From JAJTFW01 sp964534995 (lineage in GTDB: Bacteria > Bacteroidota > Bacteroidia > AKYH767-A > OLB10), in contig CAZHSC010000103.1 in assembly GCA_964534995.1 (NCBI GenBank), positions 1-10,657 on the forward strand: a DNA stretch of 10,657 nucleotides, given 5' to 3'. The notes below the pieces were generated by a model that was not told the origin of the DNA, made no database searches, and saw only the letters and a program-made list of their open reading frames with translations. A program made the translations under genes and the position numbers. Shown piece after piece: positions 1-7,351 of this stretch (its first letter is position 1; every line of letters begins with the position of its first letter).

Positions 1-351
1 GTCCCATTCACCACTTATAGGATAAGCGGCCGATGTTTCAATAGCAGTTTCAAAACCCCTGGCCTTTAATAAACGTGTCAGAGGCCCTAAATCGTACATA
101 GCCGGTTCACCACCCGTAATCACAATGAAACGGCCAGGTGATTGCTCTGCCAGCGAAGCAATTTCTTCCACGCTTTTCAATGGATAATTCTTACTATCCC
201 ATGATTCTTTGATATCGCACCAGGTACAGCCTACATCACATCCGGCCAAACGGATAAAATAAGCGGGTCTTCCGGTGTTGTATCCTTCTCCCTGAATGGT
301 ATAAAAACTTTCCATTACAGGCAGTGTATGTCTTGCATCATTGGTTGACAT
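1..351 (-). CDS. queE: 7-carboxy-7-deazaguanine synthase QueE, C-terminus cut by window edge
   Basis: Radical-SAM enzyme that converts 6-carboxy-5,6,7,8-tetrahydropterin to 7-carboxy-7-deazaguanine in the queuosine/7-deazaguanine pathway, in the cytoplasm. I translated this frame by hand from an ATG at 351; it stays open for 117 codons to the window edge. Visible marks: a QGEG motif at residues 20-23 (substrate/SAM region), the cluster motif C38-x3-C42-x2-C45 inside GCDVGCTWCD, then KESWD at 48-52 and TGGEP at 79-83, as expected for SAM binding. The short CxxxCxxC spacing and the KESWD stretch fit Bacteroidota QueE. By family length (about 200-210 residues, from memory) just under half is missing. 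The start codon lies inside the end of folD, with a 14-base overlap in another frame, so the two are probably translationally coupled. No Shine-Dalgarno is evident. An internal ATG at residue 13 is a less likely start. Confidence 0.92.
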   Translation of the reverse strand, partial: MSTNDARHTLPVMESFYTIQGEGYNTGRPAYFIRLAGCDVGCTWCDIKESWDSKNYPLKSVEEIASLAEQSPGRFIVITGGEPAMYDLGPLTRLLKARGFETAIETSAAYPISGEWD

Positions 352-1234
352 GCGCCGGATAAATTCGATGTTGCGCAGCAAGCAGGGTATTTTGTAAAAG
401 TCCGACGATAGTCATGGGCCCGACACCTCCCGGGACAGGAGTGATATAGCTGCATTTATGAGCAACGGAGTCATAGTCCACATCGCCGGCAAGCCTGAAT
501 CCTTGTTTAAGTTCTGGGGCAGGAATCCTGGTCATTCCTACGTCAATTACTACAGCTCCTTCTTTTACCATTTCTCCTGAAAGGAAATAAGGCTTTCCAA
601 GCGCAGCAATAATAATGTCGGCTTGTAAGGTCAGGTCTTTCAAATGTTGGGTTTGGCTGTGGGTGATAGTGACTGTGCAGTTGCCGGGATATGAATTTCT
701 GGATAGAAGTACAGATATGGGAGTGCCCACTATATTACTTCTTCCTATAACAACACAGTGTTTTCCCTGGGTAGGAATATTGTATCTCTCCAGGAGTTGC
801 AAAATCCCTTTTGGGGTAGCCGGAATATATGCCGGTAATTGTTCTGTCATCCGACCCAGGTTAACAGGATGAAATCCATCTACATCTTTTGCCGGAGAAA
901 TGGATTCAATAATTGTGGACACTTGTATGTGCCCCGGCAAGGGAAGCTGCACAATAAAGCCATCCACACTATCATCCTGGTTCAGTTTTTCAATTTCATG
1001 AATCAGGGCAGATTCTGTTATATCTACGTCAAAACGAAGCAGCGTACTTTTAAACCCTACCTCCGCACATGTTTTAATTTTATTTCCCACATAGGTTTCG
1101 GAGGCCCCGTTGTTACCCACCAAAACAGCCACCAGATGAGGAGCCCTTTGTCCGTCAGCCAATAACTTTTTTACTTCAGTTTTGATTTCCTCTTTGATCT
1201 GTTGGGAGATAAATTTGCCGTCTATCAGTTTCAC
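338..1234 (-). CDS. folD: bifunctional methylenetetrahydrofolate dehydrogenase/cyclohydrolase FolD
   Basis: Interconverts 5,10-methylene-THF, 5,10-methenyl-THF and 10-formyl-THF using NADP, supplying one-carbon units for purines and formyl-methionine. It is cytoplasmic and typically a homodimer. The 298 residues are normal length for the family. Catalytic marks: Y48 and K52 in the YVGNK stretch (the family's conserved Tyr and Lys), D119 in DVDGFHP, the Rossmann nucleotide motif GRSNIVGTP at 164-172, and the C-terminal signature PVPGGVGPMT at 266-275. The motif usually written PCTP reads PATP here (138-141), which I believe is common in Bacteroidota. The start is GTG at 1234, followed at once by KLIDGK, the usual FolD opening, so no other start is needed. 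It lies 89 bases downstream of ffh on the same strand and overlaps queE by 14 bases, so ffh-folD-queE is plausibly one transcription unit. I saw no clear promoter in the ffh-folD gap. Confidence 0.97.
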   Translation of the reverse strand: MKLIDGKFISQQIKEEIKTEVKKLLADGQRAPHLVAVLVGNNGASETYVGNKIKTCAEVGFKSTLLRFDVDITESALIHEIEKLNQDDSVDGFIVQLPLPGHIQVSTIIESISPAKDVDGFHPVNLGRMTEQLPAYIPATPKGILQLLERYNIPTQGKHCVVIGRSNIVGTPISVLLSRNSYPGNCTVTITHSQTQHLKDLTLQADIIIAALGKPYFLSGEMVKEGAVVIDVGMTRIPAPELKQGFRLAGDVDYDSVAHKCSYITPVPGGVGPMTIVGLLQNTLLAAQHRIYPAHVNQ

Positions 1235-1323
1235 CGTATTGTATTGTTAAGCTGTGTTTGATGTATTTTTTCCGATATAAACCAAGCATGGAAATATCAT
1301 ACTGCATGGCAATTTAGCCCTTG

Positions 1324-2655
1324 CTATCTTCTGATCTGAGGCATATTTCGCATCATTTTCTGTGCATTTCCCGAGGTAAACATCTTCATCATTTTTCGCA
1401 TATCTTCAAACTGCTTCAGTAATTTGTTTACTTCCTGAATGGTAGTGCCGCTGCCTGTGGCAATACGCTTACGCCTGTTTCCATTGAGAATTTCGGGTCT
1501 TTCACGCTCTTCATGGGTCATAGATTGAATGATGGCTTCAATATGTTTGAAGGAGTCGTTATCAATGTCCACATCTTTCATAGCCTTTCCCATACCGGGT
1601 ATCATTCCCATGAGATCCTTCAGATTTCCCATTTTCTTGATTTGCTGCAACTGGCCAAGAAAATCATTCAGATTAAACTGATTTTTTGCAATTTTTTTCT
1701 GTAGTTCCGCTGCTTCCCTGGCGTCAAATTGCTCCTGCGCCCTTTCCACCAGCGAAACAATGTCACCCATACCGAGAATCCTGTCGGACATCCGGCTTGG
1801 GTAAAAAACATCGAGGGCTTCCATTTTCTCACCGGTACCCACAAACTTGATGGGTTTATTAACGACTGATTTAATGGACAACGCAGCCCCTCCTCTGGTA
1901 TCCCCGTCCAGTTTGGTAAGTACAACTCCGTCAAAGTTGATTCTGTCGTTGAAAGCCTTTGCAGTATTAACCGCATCCTGACCCGTCATCGCATCTACTA
2001 CGAATAAGGTTTCCTGAGGCTTTAAAAATTCCTTCAGCCTCGCAATTTCATCCATCATCTCCTCATCGATAGCCAAACGACCGGCTGTATCTACAATGAT
2101 GGTATTTATACCTAGTTGTTTCGCTTTCTCTATGGCGTTGCGGGCAATCTGCACCGGATTTTTATTTTCCTTTTCAGAATATACTTCTACTCCTATCTGC
2201 TCTCCCAATACATGCAATTGATCAATAGCGGCGGGACGGTATACGTCACAAGCTACCAACATTACCTGTCGGCCTCTTTTTGTTTTTAATAAATGAGCTA
2301 ACTTTCCACTCAAAGTTGTTTTACCAGATCCCTGTAAACCTGACATCAAAATAATAGAAGGATTGGCCTTTAGATTAATGTCAGTGGCCTCTCCTCCCAT
2401 CAGGGCGGTAAGCTCCTCATGGACAATTTTAACCATTAACTGTCCGGGAGAAACACTGATGAGTACATCCCGTCCGAGCGCTTTTTCTTTAACAGTGTCA
2501 GTAAACTGCTTGGCAACCTTATAGTTAACGTCAGCGTCTAATAAAGCTTTTCGAACTTCCTTGAGGGTTTCAGCAATATTGATTTCACTGATTTTCCCCT
2601 GCCCTTTCAGCAGCTTAAATGCTCTGTCGAGCTTATCTGATAAATTTTCAAACAT
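1324..2655 (-). CDS. ffh: signal recognition particle protein Ffh
   Basis: GTPase subunit of the bacterial signal recognition particle. It binds signal sequences and 4.5S RNA and hands ribosome-nascent chain complexes to FtsY for membrane insertion. All domains are present in 443 residues, the usual length: the helical N domain (about 1-90); the GTPase G domain (about 98-295) with P-loop GLQGSGKTT at 106-114, DTAGR at 189-193 and the guanine-specifying TKLD at 247-250; and the methionine-rich M domain (about 325-443), which carries the RNA-binding stretch RRKR...GSG around 394-403. The C-terminus is rich in Met (residues 419-439), as expected for the signal-peptide groove. The start is ATG at 2655. 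The gene diverges from the haem lipoprotein gene across about 110 bases, which contain one near-match to the Bacteroidota -7 box. The 4.5S RNA gene is not in this window. Confidence 0.98.
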   Translation of the reverse strand: MFENLSDKLDRAFKLLKGQGKISEINIAETLKEVRKALLDADVNYKVAKQFTDTVKEKALGRDVLISVSPGQLMVKIVHEELTALMGGEATDINLKANPSIILMSGLQGSGKTTLSGKLAHLLKTKRGRQVMLVACDVYRPAAIDQLHVLGEQIGVEVYSEKENKNPVQIARNAIEKAKQLGINTIIVDTAGRLAIDEEMMDEIARLKEFLKPQETLFVVDAMTGQDAVNTAKAFNDRINFDGVVLTKLDGDTRGGAALSIKSVVNKPIKFVGTGEKMEALDVFYPSRMSDRILGMGDIVSLVERAQEQFDAREAAELQKKIAKNQFNLNDFLGQLQQIKKMGNLKDLMGMIPGMGKAMKDVDIDNDSFKHIEAIIQSMTHEERERPEILNGNRRKRIATGSGTTIQEVNKLLKQFEDMRKMMKMFTSGNAQKMMRNMPQIRR

Positions 2656-2729
2656 GACTTAAATGTTTTGCGAAAATAGTTAAAATCAAGTTTTTCTGAA
2701 AGAAAAATAATTACTTACTTTTAACGTTC

Positions 2730-2737
2730 CAAAGTAA
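2730..2737 (-). promoter_or_regulatory. possible -7 promoter box for ffh (weak)
   Basis: On the minus strand this reads TTACTTTG, seven of eight matches to the Bacteroidota sigma-ABfr -7 consensus TAnnTTTG. It would give a leader of roughly 65-70 bases before the ffh ATG. I found no TTG -33 partner at the usual spacing. A similar imperfect box, TACTTTTA at 2716-2723 on the plus strand, could serve the divergent lipoprotein gene. Both are low-confidence calls in an AT-rich gap. Confidence 0.25.
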
Positions 2738-2767
2738 GGAATACTGTTAAAATTGTATCATTGTCTC

Positions 2768-3268
2768 ATGAAAAAGTCATTGCTGATTTATAGTTTGGTT
2801 CTTCTTGCCTCAGGGCTGTATTCTTCCTGTAAAAAAGACGAGGAAGATGAGAAAAAGGCGAATAATGACCTATACTGTGAGATAAATGCAGGAAACTATT
2901 CCTATTATGCCGGGACCCAAACGATAACAGAAGGCCTGAGTGGTGCCCATGGGTTTATAAAGGTCCGGCTGAATGCAAAGGCGGTTTCTGCACTCGACAG
3001 CACTGGGAAGCTTCCGCCTGGAGGAGTTTTTCCCAACGGGTCGGTTATTGTAAAAGAAATGTACAGTTCCTTGTCGGGCGGTTTAAACCTGTATGCGATA
3101 ATGAAGAAAGAACCCGGGAACGAGAATGCCGGTTCCGGCTGGTTATGGGGTGAATACAAACCTGGAGGCGATGTGGTTTTTAGTGTCGGAAAAAAGGGGA
3201 ATGGTTGTATTTCCTGCCACAGTGACCCTGTTAACCGTGATTTGGTAAGAACATTTGATTTACATTGA
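2768..3268 (+). CDS. lipoprotein with cytochrome P460-like c-haem domain
   Basis: A 166-residue predicted lipoprotein that probably binds one covalent haem at the cell surface. A Lys-Lys start and hydrophobic stretch (residues 2-17) lead to a relaxed lipobox ending LYSSC, with C21 as the lipidation site. C21 is followed by KKDEEDE, a match to the lipoprotein export signal that sends Bacteroidota lipoproteins to the outer surface. The rest resembles the cytochrome P460 family: FPNGSVIVKE at 88-97, GWLWGEYKPGG at 124-134, and a single CISCH haem-attachment motif at 147-151 near the C-terminus. Known P460 proteins oxidise hydroxylamine or NO, and many homologues have no assigned role. I cannot assign a substrate here, nor the lysine that cross-links to haem in true P460. 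I chose the ATG at 2768 over the in-frame TTG at 2753 because it gives a clean signal peptide. The gene appears monocistronic and is convergent with lptD. Confidence 0.8.
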   Translation: MKKSLLIYSLVLLASGLYSSCKKDEEDEKKANNDLYCEINAGNYSYYAGTQTITEGLSGAHGFIKVRLNAKAVSALDSTGKLPPGGVFPNGSVIVKEMYSSLSGGLNLYAIMKKEPGNENAGSGWLWGEYKPGGDVVFSVGKKGNGCISCHSDPVNRDLVRTFDLH

Positions 3269-3343
3269 TTGTAACTGGGGTGATGTCGCCAATTTTTCAG
3301 GATGAGTAGCCGATTTCAATTTGGTATCTCTAACATCCAATAC

Positions 3344-5977
3344 TCAGCGATTATCAAAGCGGTCGTTCTTCCTGGTCAACTTTAAGTCCTGCAATACCGA
3401 GGATTTCACATTGATTTGAAAGAAAAAGTTTTGTTGGAAACCCAATGGCACCCAATTCAGACTCATCTCCCAGCAGTGAAGATCACGATGGATACCCAGT
3501 GAAGTATAGCTAAGGTCTTTCTGTTCAAAATCATAGCCTGAGTTAAAACTGACTTTCCAGGCCGGGGTAAGGCTAAGGTCCCCATTGAAGTTCAGCGTTT
3601 GTGTGATCTGATCAGGGGTCAATATGTTTTTTTGGTAATAAAAGTTATAACCTACAGCCAGACTAAACGGTATGGAATAGTCCAGATATTGATCGCGGTT
3701 CCGGTTAACTTCCGAAAGTTCTGATTCAGTGCCTTTGTCAGAGGTATATTCTTTTTTTCTCCCGGTAATATTATAATTGATGCTGAAATTACCCGTTGTA
3801 AATCTTGCAAGCCTGCCATTATCAGCCCATACAGTTCTGTTTATACGAACCCCTTCATCCGTGATAATATATGGGTCAAATACTCCGGACATATATAAGG
3901 AGACCCTGTCAAGGATAGTAACCCGGCCATTAACATTAATGGTAGAGAGTTTCAACGAGTCAGCGGCAAAATTATAGGATGCATTTAGTGAAAGGCTTTC
4001 CAGTAGTTTTACCTTTTTCAGGGTTTCGGAACTGTCGGTTTTCTGCCTTACTTTCATCTCAAAATTATTATCCAGTGAGAAATTCATCAGCGTGGATTTA
4101 CCTGAACCCGGTCCGCCATACACCCCTCCTTCAAAAATGGAATAGGTTTGTTGTTTCAGACCTGTGGAATCCGATTGTACTTTTTTATAATACCCATATC
4201 CCTTTTCGCTGAAATCAGGCCTCCAGGAAAAACCAACGGTAGGCGTCATTATATGTCTGATTGCTGATACCCTGCCTTTTTTAAACTGTAACATACCGTA
4301 AATCCGGGTATTCAAATTAGCGCTAAAACTAAAGTCTCTCCCGGCTTTAAAGGCATTCACTGTGTCCGTCTTCAACATATTATTTTCCTCATCCCATGAC
4401 TTTTTTATTGTTTTGAGATACCATCGTTCTGTATAGGTAACTCCAGGACTCAGGGTAAAATATTTGGCGATATTTATGGATGTATTTACCGGTATACTGT
4501 GCTGAATGCCGTACCTGAACTGATCGGCTGAACCTTTTTTAAAAAGAAGGGTATCCTTCGTGGCAATCGAATTCAGCAAAGAAGAAGTTAATCCGATGCC
4601 GATTTTTTCATACCATCTTTGTTCACCTACCTGCATTTTTCTTTTAAAAGGCGTCCTCCTGGCAATATTAAAGGTAACTCCCGGAAGGCTGAGATTGATA
4701 TCGCGTGTTTGTGTATTTTGCGAATGAGAGAGACTGGCACTTAGGTTAAATGGTTTTCCTGTCCAAACTTTTGACCATGCCACCGATGATGTGAAGGTGT
4801 TGGTAAGAAAATTATTAGCGTTACTTAAGTTGTATTGGTAAAAAGTACTGCTTCCAGCATTAACATTGGCAGTAAAATTCATTCCGGGTCTGGCTTTAGC
4901 GTCCTGGGTGTGGTTCCAACGTATAAAAAATGATTCTTCGAGGCTGTAATCAGGAAATTCAGGCCTGCTATTCCGGGTTTTGGAGTAATTTACCGACAGG
5001 TTGCCATTGAAGCGGTATTTCCAGGCATAATTGCTGAATGCATTCGCACGCCAGCTGCCTTTGGAATATATGTCACCGGTTAATGCGAGGTCAAAGTGAT
5101 CGCTGAGCCCGAAATAGTATCCACCATTTTTCAGAAAAAAACCCAGTTGCTGTGATTCCCCATATTGAGGAAAAAGAATGCCGGAAGAACGGCCCTTTCG
5201 GTTCGGAAAGAACCCAAATGGAATAGCCAATGGTGTTGGCACGTCCATCAGAAATAAATCCGCCGGACCCGTTACTACTTTATTATTCGGTATTACTTTT
5301 ATTTTATTTGACTTCAGATAAAAATGGGGGTGCGGCGCATCGCAGGTTGTATAATATCCGTTCCTGATAAAAGTGGTATTATCGGGTTCCTTTTTAACGG
5401 TACTGCCATGAATATAGCTGTCACCGTCTTTGGTCGAAATTTCCGATATCTTTCCTCTTTTTGTATTAAAGTTATAGCGGATACTGTCGGAGGTGAATTC
5501 ATCCTGCCCCTGTTTAAATACAGGCAGGCCCTTTACTCTGCCTGTGGAATCAGGCAAACCACTTGAAAACAAAACTTTTGTATTGAAATCTATGTTGATA
5601 TAATCAGCATCAAGCCGGATATCTTCATAGGTCATCCAGGCTTTACCATATAGAAATACCATTCCTCTTTCAATATCATAAACTATGGAATCCTGGGCAT
5701 GGTAGGCTACTTTTGATTTAAAATCATCGGCAAGGACCAGGGAATCGGGCAAAACAACCGAATCTCTTGATGTTGCCAGAAGGGAATCATTCCGCTGCCG
5801 TAAGGTATCATCGGCTAATGGATAGGGATTATACCCAGCAGGTAAATGGTATAAGGTTAGTACCTTACTTTTTGAATAACAATCCGGTACAGATAAAAAA
5901 ACAAAAGCCAAACACACGAAGCACCAACAAATCAACGTTGAAAAGTTGAATAAACTGCCGTATGTTACATGCCTCAT
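3344..5977 (-). CDS. lptD: LPS-assembly outer-membrane protein LptD (Bacteroidota type)
   Basis: Outer-membrane beta-barrel that, with LptE, inserts lipopolysaccharide into the outer leaflet. The 877 residues include an N-terminal hydrophobic signal region (about 11-31), then a periplasmic OstA-like beta-jellyroll (about 85-230) with the repeating pattern seen in VYDIERGMVFLYGKAWMTYE and TKRGKISEIST. A family landmark follows, GYYTTCDAPHPHFY at 207-220, then PFGFFP and SSGILFPQYG at 253-273. From there to the end the sequence is long, aromatic-rich and of alternating polarity, typical of a large barrel, finishing RDLHCWEMSLNW plus a final strand. Beyond the leader region (C17, C19, C22, C33) the only cysteines are C212 and C835. 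The ATG at 5977 starts a good signal peptide. An exact -7 box (6009-6016) sits just upstream, giving a leader of about 25 bases. No lptE is visible here. The gene diverges from the amidase gene. Confidence 0.9.
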   Translation of the reverse strand: MRHVTYGSLFNFSTLICWCFVCLAFVFLSVPDCYSKSKVLTLYHLPAGYNPYPLADDTLRQRNDSLLATSRDSVVLPDSLVLADDFKSKVAYHAQDSIVYDIERGMVFLYGKAWMTYEDIRLDADYINIDFNTKVLFSSGLPDSTGRVKGLPVFKQGQDEFTSDSIRYNFNTKRGKISEISTKDGDSYIHGSTVKKEPDNTTFIRNGYYTTCDAPHPHFYLKSNKIKVIPNNKVVTGPADLFLMDVPTPLAIPFGFFPNRKGRSSGILFPQYGESQQLGFFLKNGGYYFGLSDHFDLALTGDIYSKGSWRANAFSNYAWKYRFNGNLSVNYSKTRNSRPEFPDYSLEESFFIRWNHTQDAKARPGMNFTANVNAGSSTFYQYNLSNANNFLTNTFTSSVAWSKVWTGKPFNLSASLSHSQNTQTRDINLSLPGVTFNIARRTPFKRKMQVGEQRWYEKIGIGLTSSLLNSIATKDTLLFKKGSADQFRYGIQHSIPVNTSINIAKYFTLSPGVTYTERWYLKTIKKSWDEENNMLKTDTVNAFKAGRDFSFSANLNTRIYGMLQFKKGRVSAIRHIMTPTVGFSWRPDFSEKGYGYYKKVQSDSTGLKQQTYSIFEGGVYGGPGSGKSTLMNFSLDNNFEMKVRQKTDSSETLKKVKLLESLSLNASYNFAADSLKLSTINVNGRVTILDRVSLYMSGVFDPYIITDEGVRINRTVWADNGRLARFTTGNFSINYNITGRKKEYTSDKGTESELSEVNRNRDQYLDYSIPFSLAVGYNFYYQKNILTPDQITQTLNFNGDLSLTPAWKVSFNSGYDFEQKDLSYTSLGIHRDLHCWEMSLNWVPLGFQQNFFFQINVKSSVLQDLKLTRKNDRFDNR

Positions 5978-5994
5978 TATCTCTATTATACACT

Positions 5995-6002
5995 TAATTT
6001 TG
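5995..6002 (+). promoter_or_regulatory. -7 promoter box for the amidase-mce operon
   Basis: TAATTTTG is an exact match to the Bacteroidota -7 consensus TAnnTTTG. Transcription would begin about 5-8 bases further on, near 6007-6010, leaving a leader of about 20 bases before the GTG at 6029. That position rules out the upstream ATG at 5969 as the amidase start, because it would lie outside the message. No TTG -33 element stands at the usual 19-21 base spacing, so the call rests on the -7 box and its placement. Confidence 0.5.
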
Positions 6003-6008
6003 ACGGCG

Positions 6009-6016
6009 CAAAGCTA
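6009..6016 (-). promoter_or_regulatory. -7 promoter box for lptD
   Basis: Read on the minus strand this is TAGCTTTG, an exact TAnnTTTG match. It would start transcription near 6001-6004, about 25 bases before the lptD ATG at 5977. The region where a -33 element would lie is T-rich on the minus strand but has no clear TTG. The box is only 6 bases from the opposing amidase -7 box and faces it. Confidence 0.5.
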
Positions 6017-6028
6017 CAAAACCACAAC

Positions 6029-7339
6029 GTGAAAAGTATATTCCGGATTGCCTCAGTTATAATAGTAGTCATCCTTTCGCTTTCTTTAACTGCGCCCCGC
6101 AAGGATAGCTATAAAATTAAAACGGTGGTCATTGATGCCGGCCATGGAGGCCATGACGCCGGATGCCTTGGTTCATCTGCCAGGGAGAAACACGTTGCCT
6201 TGGACATCGCATTAAAATTAGGTAAACAGATAGAAAGTACTTTCCCGGACATAAAGGTTATTTATACAAGAAAGACTGATGTATTTATTCCCTTGCACGA
6301 AAGGGCTAATATCGCCAACAGGGCGCATGCCGATTTATTCATCTGCATACATCTTAATGCCGGTGGAAAAGGCGCCTTTGGTTCTGAAACTTACATCATG
6401 GGTAATCACAAAACACAAGACAACCTGGAAGTAGCTAAACGTGAAAATGCCACCATTCTTTTAGAGGAAGATTACCTGAAAAAATATGATGGTTTTGATC
6501 CAAATTCACCCGAAGCCAATATTATTTTTTCATTGTACCAAAGTCAATTTATGAACCAGAGTCTGCTTTTTGCTTCCAACATCCAGGAAGAATTTACCGA
6601 TTACGCCGGCCGTTACAACCGAGGGGTAAAGCAGGCAGGCTTTCTTGTGTTATATAAAACGGCCATGCCTGCGGTTTTAATTGAATGCGGTTTCCTCACA
6701 CATGAGCCGGAAGAGAAGTTCCTTGCTTCAGAAAAAGGGCAGCAGATTATGTCAGGCGCTATTTTTCGCGCTTTCAAGGAATATAAGGTAGATATGGAAT
6801 CGGGTAACGAAGCTCCGGCGATATCCTCCACTCAGCAGGGTACATCTTCAACCAAGCCGGAAATCGTGAATATTCCTGCGGAGCCTATTCCCGTTAAGAG
6901 TGATTCAGTCAGAAGTACTACGCAACCTGAACGAAAGCTCGACAATCCCAGAAATTATGAAACCGGAAAGGCAAGTGTGGAATTGGAGATTGACAACAGT
7001 CCCGACAAAGTAACGGAAGCGGAATCTTCTACTCCAAAAAACACATCAAGGGGAAATGAGGAACTGGCTGCATCTTCAGTTTTTATTTCCATTCAGATAG
7101 GTGCAAGCAAAAACCCTGCTGTAGATAACAAGCAATATTTGAAAACTGAAGGGGTTAAAGCAGTTTCATCTCCCGATGGTTATACCCGTTATGTTATTGG
7201 CAAATTCTCCAGCCTCGATGCTGCCAAGAAAAAACTCAGCGAAGTAAAGGCAACGTTAAATCCTTCTGCATTTCTTACGGCCTTTCAGGGTGTAAACCGT
7301 ATTTCCCTGCAACAGGCTGAATCACTACTTAAAAAATAA
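6029..7339 (+). CDS. exported N-acetylmuramoyl-L-alanine amidase (Amidase_3) with C-terminal SPOR-like domain
   Basis: Zinc amidase that cleaves the bond between N-acetylmuramic acid and L-alanine in peptidoglycan, in the periplasm, probably in cell separation or remodelling. From the GTG at 6029 it has 436 residues: a signal peptide or anchor (about 2-22), an Amidase_3 domain (about 30-253), a Ser/Pro/Glu-rich linker (about 254-348), and a C-terminal SPOR-like domain (about 350-436) with the pattern QIGA, GYTRYVIGKFSSLDAAKKKL and FQGVNRIS. Zinc and catalytic residues are visible: H39 in DAGHGGHDAG, E53 in AREKHVAL, H108 in CIHLNA, and E219 in LIECGFLTH. SPOR domains bind denuded septal glycan, which suggests division-site targeting. 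An in-frame ATG at 5969 would add 20 residues, hide the signal peptide inside the chain and overlap lptD, so I reject it. The mce gene follows after 12 bases, so the two are surely co-transcribed. Confidence 0.92.
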   Translation: MKSIFRIASVIIVVILSLSLTAPRKDSYKIKTVVIDAGHGGHDAGCLGSSAREKHVALDIALKLGKQIESTFPDIKVIYTRKTDVFIPLHERANIANRAHADLFICIHLNAGGKGAFGSETYIMGNHKTQDNLEVAKRENATILLEEDYLKKYDGFDPNSPEANIIFSLYQSQFMNQSLLFASNIQEEFTDYAGRYNRGVKQAGFLVLYKTAMPAVLIECGFLTHEPEEKFLASEKGQQIMSGAIFRAFKEYKVDMESGNEAPAISSTQQGTSSTKPEIVNIPAEPIPVKSDSVRSTTQPERKLDNPRNYETGKASVELEIDNSPDKVTEAESSTPKNTSRGNEELAASSVFISIQIGASKNPAVDNKQYLKTEGVKAVSSPDGYTRYVIGKFSSLDAAKKKLSEVKATLNPSAFLTAFQGVNRISLQQAESLLKK

Positions 7340-7351
7340 ATCCGGTACCTG

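Noticed and set aside
615..1165. Plus-strand open frames opposite folD
   Set aside because: Shadows of the well-supported folD gene; the translations show no domain, signal peptide or family motif.
1285..1312. GCATGG repeated twice in the ffh-folD gap
   Set aside because: A six-base direct repeat about 20 bases apart with no promoter or operator context; likely chance.
2753..2767. TTG start five codons upstream of the haem lipoprotein ATG
   Set aside because: The ATG at 2768 begins a textbook lipoprotein signal peptide (MKKSLL); the extra residues YHCL add nothing recognisable.
3279..3297. GGTG-ATGT-CGCC hairpin followed by AATTTTT between the lipoprotein and lptD
   Set aside because: The stem is only 4 base pairs, one of them a wobble, so it is too weak to call a terminator, although its position would suit one.
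3321..3340. TTGG...CCAA inverted repeat in the same gap
   Set aside because: Arms are only 4 bases, and such repeats occur often by chance in AT-rich sequence.
4091..4117. Walker A-like GGPGSGKST in LptD (residues 621-629)
   Set aside because: It lies within the predicted outer-membrane barrel, probably in a loop, with no Walker B or NTPase fold around it; a chance match to the short P-loop pattern.
5969..6028. Upstream ATG extension of the amidase by 20 residues
   Set aside because: It overlaps the lptD start, precedes the likely transcription start, and adds a non-signal-like peptide before an already complete signal peptide beginning at the GTG at 6029.
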